64,000 bases of DNA from Musa acuminata AAA Group (GCF_036884655.1 NC_088348.1:27854001-27918000), one strand, 5' to 3'; counted from the first letter of the stretch, positions 13,109-25,704 are shown. Numbers and translations: made by a program. The notes: a model not told the origin generated them from the sequence alone.

Positions 13109-13517
13109 AAGTATTGATCAGGTTAAGGAGATCATGGCACGAGCTTAATAAGATAAGAATCGGCATTCTTCACTTCATGGCATGTCACACTGGTATAAAC
13201 GTAGCGCATACGCGTTCTCTCGGTCACACATGCCTCACCCTGTCATCGATCATCCTCTGCAAAGCACAACTCACACTTCACACCACACTGTCCTTTTTAA
13301 CCTCCACTCATCTCTCCCCACCTTGGCTTACAACTCCTGCTCCTCAGTCCTCTCTGTGGAGCCACCTTCTCACTCCGGTCCCCAGCAGCACATGATCATT
13401 TATGCTCACTCCTCACATCAGGCAGCACCAGGCCAATCAATATATAAGTAGTGCTCCTGCTGCCTAGAGGAGGAGAGGGATAAGATCTGAAGAGGGTAAG
13501 GGAGGAAGAAGACTATC
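13109..13517 (+). promoter_or_regulatory. Proximal promoter and leader of the KANADI gene
   Basis: The short stretch between the copia LTR and the KANADI start codon. A TATATAAGTA box lies at 13440-13449, about 70 bp upstream of the ATG at 13518, giving a predicted leader of about 40 bases. Open frames here (13114-13451) look like chance. Confidence 0.65.
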
Positions 13518-15657
13518 ATGGAGCTTTTCCCGGCACACCCTGACCTATCTCTGCAAATTAGTCCTCCCAACAGTAAGCCCACAGCAAGCTGGAGTAGAAC
13601 TGCTGATGGGAATCTTGGCTTAGGATTTTGCAGGAGAGCCATAGACTCCTCACACAAAAGCACCACCTCAGACTCCGCCGCCGCCAAGCAAGCCCACCAA
13701 CTCCACTTCCAACAGCGCAATCCGTTCCTTCACGAAGGATATCGTCGGGATCTTAGTCCGATAATGCCCATAAGAGGGGTTCCGGTGTACCACCGCCCTC
13801 CTGCCTTCCACTTCGGCCTTCGAAACCGGCAGCACCAGCCACATCCATGTGACTCGACGTCGCCGTCGAGGTCGACACCGAGACTCCTGCCGCGGTTCCC
13901 TGCGAAGCGAAGCACGAGGGCGCCGAGGATGCGGTGGACGACCACGCTCCATGCCCGCTTCGTCCATGCTGTGGAGCTGCTGGGAGGCCATGAGAGTGAG
14001 GAGATGTGTACCTCTTGTTTCTCTTCACATGTTTCGATCGCGAGTACTGACCGATGACTCTGGTGAACCTGTTTGGATGTTAGGGGCGACGCCGAAGTCG
14101 GTTCTTGAGCTCATGGACGTCAAGGATCTCACCTTGGCTCATGTGAAGTCTCACTTACAGGTACCGAGCGACCGTAGTATATGCTGCTGCTTTGGCTTGC
14201 GGTTGCTTCTTTTCCATGAAGTATTTAATATGGCCTAAATAATATCATATGTATGAGAGAGAAAGAGGCCATGTTTTGATGAAGCTTTTATGTTTGTGTG
14301 TGTATGATGGTAGATGTATCGAACGGTGAAGACCAGTGATAGACAAGCAGCTTCTCCTGGTACTGCAGCTTCAATGTCTTTCGGTTTGCTTCTTATTTGG
14401 GTCATTGCAATGCATCAGGTTAAAGGTCATGTTTTCCCCTCTCTTAGGGCAAGCTGAGTTCATAGAGTTTTCTGATGACAACTTGCTCGAGATCCAGGGA
14501 CCCGGAGCTTCTACTCAGCAAGGAAGGTCTAATGGAGATAGAGGCACCAATGATCATGGCTCCTGGAGCAATTCTGCCAGGTGTAGAATATGCATCAATA
14601 TATTTATTTCTGCTCAATTCTTTTCTAGCAAAAGCTAATTTTTTTTCTTGATAGATTTATTTTTATAGTCAGAGAATGCTAATCTTCATATCAAAGAAGA
14701 GAAATGAATGCTTCATATACATATATTGTGACGTTTGTTCCTCCTATTTTGAGAGTTATATGTCATCTTCCTCTCTAGAAAATTGAATTGTCTTTCTTCT
14801 AGCAAAGCCTGCCAGATATAATAATCTTTACTTTCTGACATGAAACTACACTGAAAAGAAAAGAAAAATAATAGGATGGATGAGTGGTACTATGTACTTT
14901 TAAAAGTAATCTTTGTTAAATGCCACTAGGCTGATATGATAAAAGAAATCATGATGATCTATCTATCTACTTTAGGCAGGCAAAGTCATCTGCATTATCA
15001 ATCTTCATCCAAGTGCTAAAAAACAGCAGCAAAGATCATAGCATAGCTTTGTTCCCCCCATGATCGTGCAATGATCTCAAAAGTACTTTAAGAACTAGAG
15101 AGTCTACTCGATTACCGTCTCATCCAAAAAACATGATCTCTCTTTTTCGATGAGGTCCTCGCAATCTTAGTGTAGAAGTTAAGCCTTTTGAGACTTCATT
15201 GCACTTTGTCCTAATGGGTAACGGGCACCACATGGGAACTGCTCATCACCTTTAATTCAATGTGTAAAACTGATAAAGGAAGCAATTCACAAGAAGCAAA
15301 TAGAGAAAGACAAAGTACTTCTTCTTCTTCTTCTTCTTCTTCAAGTATGCTCTTATCTTGCAATGGGCTTTCGCTAATGCACTATATTTTCTCTTTTTCG
15401 CATGCAGCAAAGGAGACTGCTTCCCTGATAAGCCCGGTGGTGATTCCACCAAATGGACCAAAAACTCAACTGAGGTGACCACCTTCTTCATGTTATAGAT
15501 GAACTCACCAAAAGATTTCATGTAGTGTTTTGCTGTGCAGGATATGCAATCAAAAAGGTTGGAAATGATACCCAACCTGAACTCATCGAGCTTCTCGGAG
15601 ACCAAAATGATAAAGCTCAATCTTGAGTTTACCTTGGGAACGCCACATTCCATCTAG
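13518..15657 (+). CDS. KAN: KANADI-type GARP transcription factor
   Basis: Six exons: 13518-13995, 14084-14160, 14314-14359, 14448-14580, 15408-15474 and 15541-15657, totalling 918 bp and 305 residues with all phases matching. The N terminus MELFPAHPDLSLQISPPN is the hallmark of KAN2/KAN3-like proteins and contains a DLSLQI repression-type motif. The GARP DNA-binding domain spans about residues 137-195 (RAPRMRWTTTLHARFVHAVE, then ATPKSVLELMDVKDLTLAHV, SHLQMYRTVK) and is split by introns in the usual way. The C terminus LNLEFTLGTPHS matches the conserved KANADI tail. The family represses adaxial programmes and sets abaxial identity in leaves, acting in the nucleus. Intron 5 is just 66 bp and has an in-frame stop. 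Assignment to the family is firm; which KANADI it is remains open. Confidence 0.95.
15318..15342. repeat. TTC trinucleotide microsatellite in KANADI intron 4
   Basis: About eight CTT/TTC units within the intron 14581-15407. Confidence 0.9.
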
Positions 15658-16204
15658 TCTTCTCATCCAGCACATTGTATTATCAGAAGTGATGTGAGGG
15701 GGAGAGAGGGAGAGAGAGAGAGAGAGAGAACTTATGAAAGCTGAAAGAGATTGCATGTCAGATGGCTCTACTGATACAAGTCATTAAGACCAAGAAGAAG
15801 AGTCTCTTTTAGTCCTGCCATAAAAGCAGGAAAGGATCGGGTTTCTTCGTTCGATTGCATGTGCACGAGGTTGCTTTTGTAGTGTCCCAATAAAGTGAAA
15901 GGTGAAGCGCGATGTTATGATCCAAATGCTGACAGGAGATGTGTTTATGGAATAGAAACTCATTTTGATGTTCCATCACTCCTTCTTCCGTGGTTGTGTT
16001 ACTACAAAGAACCAGTCACAATACGTTATATTAAGATTCTGAAATTATTTGGAATTGTGATCTAATTGGAGTCTTACGCTACATCTTATTTCATCCATAA
16101 TCTACTGCATGCTGACAAACCTGCATGTCGCGGAACGAGACGACGCCGTCAGATCCTGTCCGCTGCAGGAGCGTATCAGATCGGATGTCTACGCCTTGCA
16201 TGCG

Positions 16205-16230
16205 TCTCTCTCTCTCTCTCTCTCTCTCTC
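16205..16230. repeat. CT microsatellite
   Basis: About 13 CT units. Confidence 0.95.
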
Positions 16231-16457
16231 GTATATAGCCTCAGCCTTCTACAGCTTTACAAGTTTAGCTGAGCCTCATACACACGTCTACGTGACCTTT
16301 TGGACATTTTCCTCACTCCGAGATACTTATCACTACTCTTAATGGGGCCCATTCAAGCATGTTCTTTTATTAGTCAAAATGATAAAAGGCATCAAAAAGA
16401 GGAAGGAGAGAGAAAAAAGAATGCGTACCCACTGATTTGTAATGTCGTGTGTTTGTT

Positions 16458-16459
<2 letters not shown>

Positions 16460-16502
<43 letters not shown>
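16460..16502. repeat. CT microsatellite
   Basis: About 21 CT units, the longest pure CT run in the window. Confidence 0.95.
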
Positions 16503-16507
<5 letters not shown>

Positions 16508-17004
16508 TCCTGTAATGTCTTGGAAGCAGATAGGTACAAGACTGGCATATATTGGGAGACAGGGTTTATTTTACGAGTATATTTCTCTTGCAAATAGTGA
16601 CACTTTTGGAAGAGAGTGAGGTGACAGGCATGCTTTCTTGATTAGCTCGGCCTTGTTGATCAACCCTTCCTACTTCAGCCGCAGCAAATATCTCCCATGA
16701 TGATTGGAGAAAGGAAGCCTTCTGCTGTGATGGAAGATAGCGATAGATCTAGTGGGAGTTGACAGCCAGAAGAGAAAGGAAATTAATCTTCCGCTGCGAT
16801 GGAAGAAAGCAGCGGTAGGTTTAGCGGTTGTTGACAAGCAGCAGGTCACAGAATCTAAATCGTTTGTGTTAAATGCATGAATTGGATGAGAATTTGAAGG
16901 TTACCTGCGGTGTCTCGTACGCACATGTAGTAGATTCTGATCGATTGGTTGCAGAAGGCGCCAGTAAAATGCTGATTCTCTGCCTCTCTCAGTCCCACTT
17001 CCTG

Positions 17005-17200
17005 TGAGAGTAATAAGGTGAAGCTCAAAACGGTGCCTTCTTGGACATCGTCCTCTCTCTCTCTCTCTCTCTCTCTTGCGCGCGCGATAATTGGTTCCAA
17101 GAGGCGGTAGCAGCGCTGCATCCTCGTTCGTACGAGTCTCGCCATGCGAGAATTAAGGGGAAGCTCAAGACGGTGTCATCTTGCACAACGTCCTCTCTGC
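17005..17200. repeat. Imperfect direct repeat, about 50 bp, two copies
   Basis: GGTGAAGCTCAAAACGGTGC...CATCGTCCTCTCT near 17017-17060 recurs as GGGAAGCTCAAGACGGTGTC...CAACGTCCTCTCT near 17158-17198. The CT microsatellite follows the first copy only. Confidence 0.7.
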
Positions 17201-17409
17201 AGCAGCACCACAAACCGATAACAAGAAAAGATGCATGCTCTCTGTTTCAGATCTGTCACCCCTAATCAGTGCGTCGCACCTGCACCTGCACCAATAAGTA
17301 ACTCCTACCTGCAAAGATGACACTTCGATGTGAGCTTTTATGCGTATCACGAGAACCGAGGAAGAGAGAGAAGGGTAGTAACCAAGAAAGATGAGAGAAG
17401 AGAAGCGAA

Positions 17410-17439
17410 GAGAGAGAGAGAGAGTGTGTGTGTGTGTGT
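17410..17439. repeat. Compound GA-TG microsatellite
   Basis: An AG run followed directly by a TG run. Confidence 0.95.
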
Positions 17440-20163
17440 TTTGTGGGGGGCAAAGTAAATGATAAGGCACTCGATTGCTTTATGATTGGCAGATGCAGGG
17501 GGCAGGCAGGCGTGGGCGGGCAGTCGTGCCATCACATCGGCGAGCAGGGGATGACAGGTAGCTCGGGCTTCTGATCCTGCGATAGCGACCCGACCACGCC
17601 CTCCCCTGTGTCCTCGCCCGCCCGGCTTTCAAGGGCCTGTCGCACGAATACATGCACGTACACTACCTTCTTTCCTCCTCTACAGGCTAATCTTGAATTA
17701 AGTACGACAGCTACCGGTAGAGGGAATTGATTCACGCAGATGAGAGTCGTTTGTTGGTTTGCAACTGCGAGGAAATTGATCCTGATGTGACCATACGGCG
17801 GTTCTGCGCTCACAGAAGTATGAAGCACAGGTCAAAGTAGTAGTAATAGACAATAGAAATGTAGATAGTCTTTGGAACAAGTTCATCTGGCTAACCTGTG
17901 GGATTTTAAGAGAAGCATTTCTGTCATTATCATCATAATGGTCCATGTGAAAATAATTTCAGATAGGAACAAATATCATGCATGCATAAATGTGCATAAG
18001 AAACAATGTCAATAATAAATCATCATACGCGGTTGATTACACTGAAAAAAACACGGGCCAACCTGATGCAGCCCATTTACTTTATTGGTCATTTTACTGG
18101 CTCATCGCTTCCCAATTTCTTTACTAGAGGATTAATCGAGTTGGCCCCAAAGAAGTTTGATTAGTGTCATCATAATAAAAATAAAAATAAAAATCCATTT
18201 TTTAAAATTTCGATCATTGGGAAAATAAATACAACTTCTGAAGAACCCTCCCTAGCTGAGCTTTCAAGTAACAATCATATTTTAATAGGCCACAAAAGAC
18301 TCCCAACTTTACAATTGCACTAGCAAAACTGGGCAAAGAGCAAATCATATGGTGTAAAAGAAACAAAAGACATGATGATCACGCAGCAGTTGCTGGTTTT
18401 CTACATGGATCAGGCTCCAATTATTAAAGCACAAAAACCACCAAACTTACTTCAGGCATGACTTCGGCAAGAGAAAGCAAAAGACAGTCCCCCAATCCCA
18501 AAGAGATGTTTCCACCGTGTCAAGAGTTGTTTCGCAGGCTTCCAGACGAGGGTTCTGGTGGCTCATGTCTAGCCATGGGTGGTAACTGCAAAATAAGGGC
18601 AAAGCGCAAGGACCATTACGACATGTTCCGGGCTCGCTCTTTCATTAGCTTTCATAACTACAAACAAACAGAAATATAAGTAAAATGACATTGAACAACT
18701 TTTGTATGACTGTGAGATGCGAAAATTATGATAAGGGAGCATATAGAAAGTGTAGATGCTCGATGCGTGCAACTGTTGTTGGAGAGAGATCGACAGACAG
18801 CTGCTGTTTTTCTATTTTTTGGAACTATATGTCCTCTGTATATATAAACACAAGAAAATAGAAGAACTTGAAATAACACGAGCATGAGTTTTCTTACAAT
18901 AAAAGATCAAACAGTTTAGTGGAAGGAAAGTAAGCTGTGATTTGCTCATTGTGCTATACAGCTTATTAAATGACACGGTGAAAGAACAAGACATGTATGT
19001 ACAATTCTATAGAAAATTATAATATGTATAATGGAGCTTGGCCGATACAACCCGACACTATAGACTATCACAGACAAATATGTAAACAAGATGTTTGAAA
19101 TAATGTTTGTATATGTCCGTATCTCTCGATTTATTCATGCTTTGCACAGCATATTGAGGGTTGCTAGTAGACTTGATAATCTCATTTTGGTTAACTTTTG
19201 TGATTGTTTCAATCTTCTAAAAGGAGGTTGTGTGTAGTCATCGCACAAAGATAAAACTGTCTAGAAACAAACCATCCAAATGATCATTTTGGGAGTTTTC
19301 AAACTTCGTAAAGTAGTATGAAATGTCAGTTAGCACAGCATTCAGGAGCTACCCGAGTGACATATAATTAGATGAGCCTCTGAAATAGTGTTTAGGGCTG
19401 GTTCGCTATCTTATTCCTCAGCAAGACCATTTAGAGCTTGTAAAGTTTATGTTTATGTTTATAATTTGTATTACTTATCAAGTATTTGTTGAAATGACTG
19501 CCTATGGGATCCTGAATTAAATGCTTTCTCCGATCCCTCTTCTTTTTTGCAGGTACTTAAGGGATCATAAGAGGTTTCAGAAAGGTTAACCCTTTACAAA
19601 CGGACACACATGGGTGCCACATTACCTAGGCAAAACCAACTAAGTCCGTGAGAAGACGAGCTCATATAACGTCCCAAATTATGGACATCTACAAGTTAGG
19701 AAACTGATAATTAGAATTTTTCAAAACCTTGAGTTCAAAGGAATTAAACTAAGCCAAAAACTTGAGTTCAATCATCAATTCACAATGAAGGCATGGCTGC
19801 CAAGTGAGGGTATTCGTACGGCAAGACTTGACATCACATAAAGTTTGTTCCACTGAGACATTGGCTTCACTCGTTAATGCCCCTCTATAAAAGAACTAAT
19901 GGTTACCATAAAGAATAAGGTGCCATATGCATAAACATACAAAGGAAAAGCAAAGACGCGAGAGATAGTCCTAGTAATTATGATTACAAAAAGCACTATG
20001 AGGAATCCAAAGACTTGTGTTCATCATCAAGAACTAGGACTAGATGGTTATGAAAAGGTTAATATTAAATAAAACAAAAACAGCAAACGGAAACTTGGAA
20101 TTTAAAGTGGTTCAATGATTTACATAACCTACTCTATTTACAGAGTGCCGTAAACTAAAAAAA

Positions 20164-23100
20164 TCAAATCTGACACAGCAATCTGTTAGCATTTGCAGCA
20201 TTTGTTAAATATAAAAGAAATCTGACCTTGTGTTGCAGCCTCATTATTGTCGAAACCAACAATTTGTCCCCAATGATCTGCCTTAACTTTTTAATTAGGT
20301 CAATTCGGTTTATTTTTCTCTTCTGGTAAAAAAAGAAAAAGAAATGATTATTCAGGAACCTAGACTAGGTCAAGCAGAAAACAACACTTTTCAGTAGGGC
20401 GTTTAGACCTTGAAGTCATTATAATGAGTGTGAACCAAGTCCATGTCTTCAGTAGACACCTTAGTTGAGATTGCTGCAAATAACATTGAGAAGGGCATCA
20501 ATGGTGAGGTTGGAATTCTTGGTGCTGCTCTAGACACTGGAACCTGAGATTGATTTGTGCAGCCCAGATTTGGCTGAAAAGTCTTCTCCTACAGTACAAA
20601 AGAAAATAACAATTATAGTAACAGGCAGACATAATACTGAAAGCAAACGGAAAAAAAAAAGATCAATTAGATGCGGAGAAAAGATAGCTGCACTAGCTAA
20701 AATGCAATAGATCACTCAAAATCGAATTTATAAATAATTAACTAGACTTTCTGGTTATTCAAACTCGGATGCAGTGGAAAAAAAGATCATTTAGATGCAG
20801 AGAAAAGATGGTTGCACTAGCTAATATTGTTGTACAGAACACAGGATCAGAACAGAAGTATATATTGAGAGAGATACTAACTCTCTTTCGCAATCCAACC
20901 ATAAAGCCCACCTTACAGATAAATGTAAATACTTTTGAAGCATGAATATGAATATTACTAAATCTTGAAAAACAAAATTCATCATGGCATGGATAAGGTG
21001 ATCAAAATATTTGACACAATAATATATGTAACAACAGCTGACATTTTTCTACAGTTTTCAAACAGTATTTATATCTCATGATACATAACAAGCAAACGAT
21101 CAAAATTCCTAACCTACTATTCAGAAAATAGTAGTGACAGATAGAGAGAAGATAGCAAAAGCTTAATAATATGGTTTTTTTTAAACTCATGAATCATAAT
21201 TTGATGCTTAACAAAAATCACACATAGATAATCTATCTGATCTTATATTCATTTCTACAGTAAAAATTATAGAAAACAAATTCTCCTAAGTAGTATCTAT
21301 TAGATATCAAATTATGTATCATAAAAATATCTGACAGTTTTATAATTATTAGAAAACATATATTTCAATGAAATATCGAACATGCATTCAAATGTACCCT
21401 TTACATTGAACATGTAACCAATACAGATACTGTAAGCATTCTAAGTATGTTATGTGATCAAATAAAGAAACTATTCATGGAACAACTGATTTTTCACAAC
21501 TCAAGCCTTATTCCTGGTGCAGCATTCCAATGAAATATGTTGGGGTAGGAATCTGCAAATTGTAAGACACACCTGTAATAAGCTGTGAGGTGAATTAAAA
21601 TTTGTGAGGGCAGATACATTGCATGTACTTTCTTTCCCAAGCAAACATTCTGCAGTCACATTAGTATGCAAGTATTTCAGAAATTCCATCCATAATTGTA
21701 AAAAAATAATCCACAGAAATTCTCTAAGTAATAACATCAAATGCATTACCTTCAACTTTGGAGGTTGCTTGAAAAGTCACTGTGAATTCTGCATATATAT
21801 AGGTATACAAATTCACATCCCAAATAATATAATGCTTTGGCTTATGAAGATCATCTACACCAGTGTCAAAGTTTTCATTACTAGGCTGACACTGATTTGA
21901 TCCAGGGTGAATGAGTTCCACATTTCCCATTATAATGCGGCACAACATCAGGTATATGATACCATTTTCATCAACATCACAATATCTAGCACTGTAGACA
22001 GCATATGCAAGTGAGTCATTGTTCTACACAATTCATTATTAAAAAAAATCTAAGAGAAGTAAATAACAGGTGCACCTGGAGATCCAGATGAGAAATTGTT
22101 GGCAGCCTTTATGAAAGAAAAATTAATGTCTTCCTGAAGGTGCACAAACATGACAAATATAATATCAAAATGAAACCTCACCAGATATTGGAGCAATTTG
22201 CGGGTGTGAGATGAATGCCATTGCCATAAAGACGTTCATGAAAAGGTGGTTTCAGAACCCCATGCATCATCATCTCTTCCACAGCATCCTTGGTTGAAGT
22301 AAGCCATGCATAGCGGACATTTGCATTGCCACGTGCCTTTTTAGTGGTTTCAACCCACTCTTGGAAAATGTTATACCGAACTAGTCCTACATCATTTCTC
22401 AAAGGAGTCCTATGGATTCCAACTATATTTTTTGGATCAATGAACTTGCCCAGACCTTGAAGTAACATATTCTGCACAGCTCTATTAACATGATGACCAC
22501 CAGCAGGTGCTTGACAAGCTCCAAAGGCAGGAATATTTAGAGGCAAAACAGAACCTGGGTCATTTTCTCCAACTACTTCGTTGACTTCAGCATAAGTATT
22601 TTGGTCACTGGTAGAATTTTCTTCACTCTTAACCCTCTTGAGATTAGGTATAAACCCATTGTCAGCTCCAGAACTTGAACTTTTAGCTGCACTGTTGGAA
22701 ATCTTAAATTGTGCAGTGACTTCATGTGTACCATTTGGTTCAGGACTCATGTAAGCCCGTATTTCTTTGTTGGAATGATAGCATCTATTTAATGCATACT
22801 GGTGGGAGTGTAATTCTGGAAAGAAGGATTTGCCATGGTCATCAATCCAAGCTACTGGCTTAACCAAACCTGTTTGCAAAATCACACAAACCATGTGAAT
22901 GAAGTCCAACAAAAAATGTTGATTCTGATAACCTGCTTCAGTAATTCCTTTCTTTGACCGAAAATCATCCTGAACCAAATGGACAATATTTTCCGGAAAA
23001 TCTTCCCATTGATCATTCTCATAAAATGGCACACGGTGTGGCAACCCACTTTTTCTGAAGTTGCGATAATTCTTGACAATATGGTCCCCTGGATAGCAGA

Positions 23101-23275
23101 TTAGGCCAGTTTTACAGCTCATTCCTGTGTAGACCTTTAAAGAAGATTGGACTGCAGTATGTGGATGTGCTACCAGACCATGGCTATCATTTGTCACATA
23201 TACAGCAGAATCTCTCTTCCTTTTGAGATCACACTTTTCGCCTTTATCCAACACCTTTACATTCTTCTGTTCCAT
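20164..23275 (-). CDS. RCD1: RCD1/SRO-type inactive PARP (WWE-PARP-RST protein)
   Basis: Five coding exons on the minus strand: 23275-22182, 21991-21750, 21649-21573, 20588-20409 and 20322-20164. They sum to 1752 bp and 583 residues with consistent phases. The start [10 protein letters not shown] resembles the usual RCD1 N terminus; a GTG nine bases upstream is not used. The order is a basic KRKR nuclear-signal-like stretch, a WWE-like region (about 60-165; [16 protein letters not shown] and [16 protein letters not shown]), a PARP-like fold (about 270-440; [34 protein letters not shown]) and an RST domain (about 502-575; [11 protein letters not shown] and [20 protein letters not shown]). The family's PARP domain lacks the H-Y-E catalytic triad and acts as a scaffold for transcription factors in stress and hormone responses; RST is the partner-binding part. 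The last exon may also splice at AAG|GTCAGA, so the final 17 or so residues are less certain. A leader intron (24406-23293) is inferred. Confidence 0.94.
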
Positions 23276-24406
23276 TTTACTCACAAAAAAAACTGTAAAC
23301 CACCAACTAATTCATTCTGATGTATTTCTCTTCACAAAGGCTGCCTACTAATTTACAATAATGTACGACTTTGCATTGGTGTATAGCCAGAAAAACTTAT
23401 GATAGGGAAGTCAGTGAATATGTTTACCCTGCAACAGTATCCAATAGTCTCTTAAGTTCAAAAAAGACATCAAAGCTACAACAACCAGATTAGACCAAAC
23501 AAATCAAGAAAAGAAAAAATATGATGACTTTCATTTATACATGAAAGTAAAAGGGCTTAATATAATTGGTGATGGCAGAGAAGCATTTAGTTCACATAAG
23601 AGCACAAAATGACAAAAAAGGAAAGTACAAAAGGAACAGTCTATGACCTACTATAAACAGTGGAACAAGAAGGCCTCAAGTTAACATGTTAGTGGAGAAC
23701 AAGCAACTTGGTATTGTGATTTCTTGACATTGCAACTCGATATGGAAGAAGATTAGACCTATGAATATACCTGTAAATCATTTTTTGATCAGGATGTCAC
23801 ATCCTGATAACATGATACCGCATCATTGATTTTTTTTCTTTTGTTTGCATGAACGGACAGCAAACATCACAGGTACAAGAAAACAACAGAGACAAAAACT
23901 CCGACATATGACCTCAGAATTGCAAGCAGGCAATCAAGGATCATGCATATCAAATTCAGAAGACAATTGACTCTCTTGGTCAACATGCATCATGGCCACA
24001 AAAATTCAGGAGACCTCAAAATTACAAACAGGCAATCAAGGATCATGTAAGTCACGTTCACAAGACAATTGACTCTCTTGGTCAACATGCACCATGACCA
24101 CACGTCATCCACCATGAAACGTCGCTAGATCACTTAACTCCGGAAGAAGTCCAGCAAGATCATAACTCTTCTTGGCGAATCGACGAACCATAACCCTAAT
24201 CGATAACCAATTAAACGCAAAAGAGGACCCCGAACGAACCCATCCATCTCCAGAACTATAGAAAACACCATGAATTAAGCCGAAAAGAACATCGATCGGA
24301 TTCGATAACCCATCCGGCAAACAAAGTTAAATCCCATAACATACAAAATTAAACCTCAGGCACGGGAGAAGAGAGGAGATCGAGAGGGGGAGACAAGGAT
24401 CGATAC

Positions 24407-24660
24407 CTCGACAAGTAAAGGTAGAGGCTCAGGTGATACATCTCAGGAAGAAGGCCTCTCGCCCTCTCTCTCATTCGATCTCTGTGGTCGGGATTCGGGA
24501 AGGCGGTTTCCGTTCTCTCTCGATCCGGAAGAATGTGGAGTAGAGCGAGGGAGAAGTACACAAACCGTAGGACCGTCGACGGTCCTCCCACGCTTTCTTG
24601 CGCCAAGAGGAAACCACGCGACCCGGCGTAGGTACATCGATCCGACGGGTCAGCGATGGC
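24407..24660 (-). other. Likely 5' untranslated exon of the RCD1-type gene
   Basis: A donor (AG|GTATCG, 24406 leftwards) and an acceptor (TTTACAG ending at 23293, 17 bases before the start codon) define a plausible 1.1-kb leader intron. The exon is GC-richer than its surroundings. The 5' end is a guess; no transcript evidence is available. Confidence 0.5.
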
Positions 24661-25210
24661 TTTAAAAGGTAGAATCTACTTGATCAAACTTTGACCGTTG
24701 ATTGATCGATATTTTGAACGATGCAGGGATTGGGTCCCGGGTAAATAAGCGTGGACCGACTTGTGTGACGCTCCAGTAACGAACACGTGTTGGGGTAGTG
24801 TTGACGCATAGGAAGCAGGGGATGCGTAAATGGTTTAGGTGGTGGGGCCACGTTCTGACGGCGCATACGTGATCCAATTCCAATTCCACTTTTAATACGA
24901 TAGACTTGTCTACTTTTGTAAGTGTGACAGACATGGCATGTAATACATATCCGTAACCATTTACTTGGAATGCTAACACCGACACGTGTCTCCATCATTC
25001 ACCTTCGTCTGTTCTTCGGGAGCCGTTTACAACCGACTCCATCAACGGGACGGCCCATCGGACGGCTGATGACCGCAAGCCGCGGTTGATCCAACGGTCG
25101 AGATCTCCTGCTGCCACACAAACACCAGTACTCACGTCGACGGATCTTGACACGAACAAACAAACAAACCTACCTTATTCGTCCACCCGTCCTCCGGCAT
25201 TTCCGACGCT
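24661..25210. promoter_or_regulatory. Bidirectional promoter between RCD1-type and TOL1-type genes
   Basis: About 0.5 kb between the inferred leaders of two divergent genes. It holds two perfect 10-bp palindromes with a CACGTG core: AACACGTGTT at 24782-24791 and GACACGTGTC at 24981-24990. Such G-box/ABRE sites are bound by bZIP and bHLH factors. No clear TATA box was seen for either side. Confidence 0.6.
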
Positions 25211-25504
25211 ATAGTGGGTCCTCTATGGCCCCGCACTTTCTACCCACTCCCAGCACCCGTAGGAAGAGGGTTGAAGAATATTGATCTTAAAGGCAATCGG
25301 GAATTTGAAGGGAACACGAGACAGAACGAAACGAAGGAATCGACGAAACAGAGTAAAATAGAAGAGCAGCAGCGAGGACTTCCAACTCGGAGGCGGCGGG
25401 AAGGAAGCGTCGGAAGAAAGGGGCGACGGCGACGACCCACCCTCCCCTTTCCTAGGTGCTCCTCGTCCGTTACCCCTCAATCCACATTGCCGCTATATTT
25501 CGAG
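25211..25504 (+). other. Likely 5' untranslated exon of the TOL1-type gene
   Basis: GC-rich stretch ending in a donor CGAG|GTAATT at 25504/25505. The matching acceptor TTTGCAG at 28954-28960 is 19 bases before the start codon. Inferred from splice signals only; the 5' end is approximate. Confidence 0.55.
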
Positions 25505-25704
25505 GTAATTGTGACCCCTCCCCCGTCTCATCTGTTTGGTCATTCGATTTGAAGCCGCGAACATTGTGATCGCTCGGTCCGATATTTGATTTACTGATGG
25601 TGAAGACCGGATTCTTTAGGTATTTCATGTTGATCGATCTCTCCTGCGTTGTGTACGATTTTGCTGGCTCGAAACCCGTACGGGTTCCTCGGTGGTACTA
25701 TCCG

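Larger units (their letters stand above)
15658..20163. other. Gene-free intergenic region rich in CT/GA repeats
   Basis: About 4.5 kb without a supported gene. Microsatellites lie at 15710-15729 (GA), 16205-16230 (CT), 16460-16502 (CT), 17053-17076 (CT) and 17410-17439 (GA then TG). Two small local duplications lie at 16717-16840 and 17005-17200. The frame 17532-17828 (minus, 98 residues) and the exon-like stretch near 18520-18590 (minus) have no family match and no partner exons that I could find. Confidence 0.6.

Noticed and set aside
13668..14057. Minus-strand frames opposite KANADI exon 1
   Set aside because: Arginine/proline-rich antisense shadows of the real GC-rich exon.
17532..17828. 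98-residue minus-strand frame
   Set aside because: No homology recognised, no splice partners, and within a microsatellite-rich region.
18510..18595. Minus-strand stretch resembling a terminal exon (acceptor TTTGCAG, frame LPPMARHEPPEPSSGSL, stop)
   Set aside because: No upstream coding exon could be found that would join it; probably chance.
22076..22106. 31-bp cassette flanked by AG and GT inside RCD1 intron (22181-21992)
   Set aside because: Including it would shift the frame within the PARP-like domain; joining 22182 directly to 21991 restores the conserved CDVDENG motif.
25214..25552. 112-residue frame in front of the TOL1 gene
   Set aside because: It crosses the inferred leader donor and has no family match; treated as untranslated leader.
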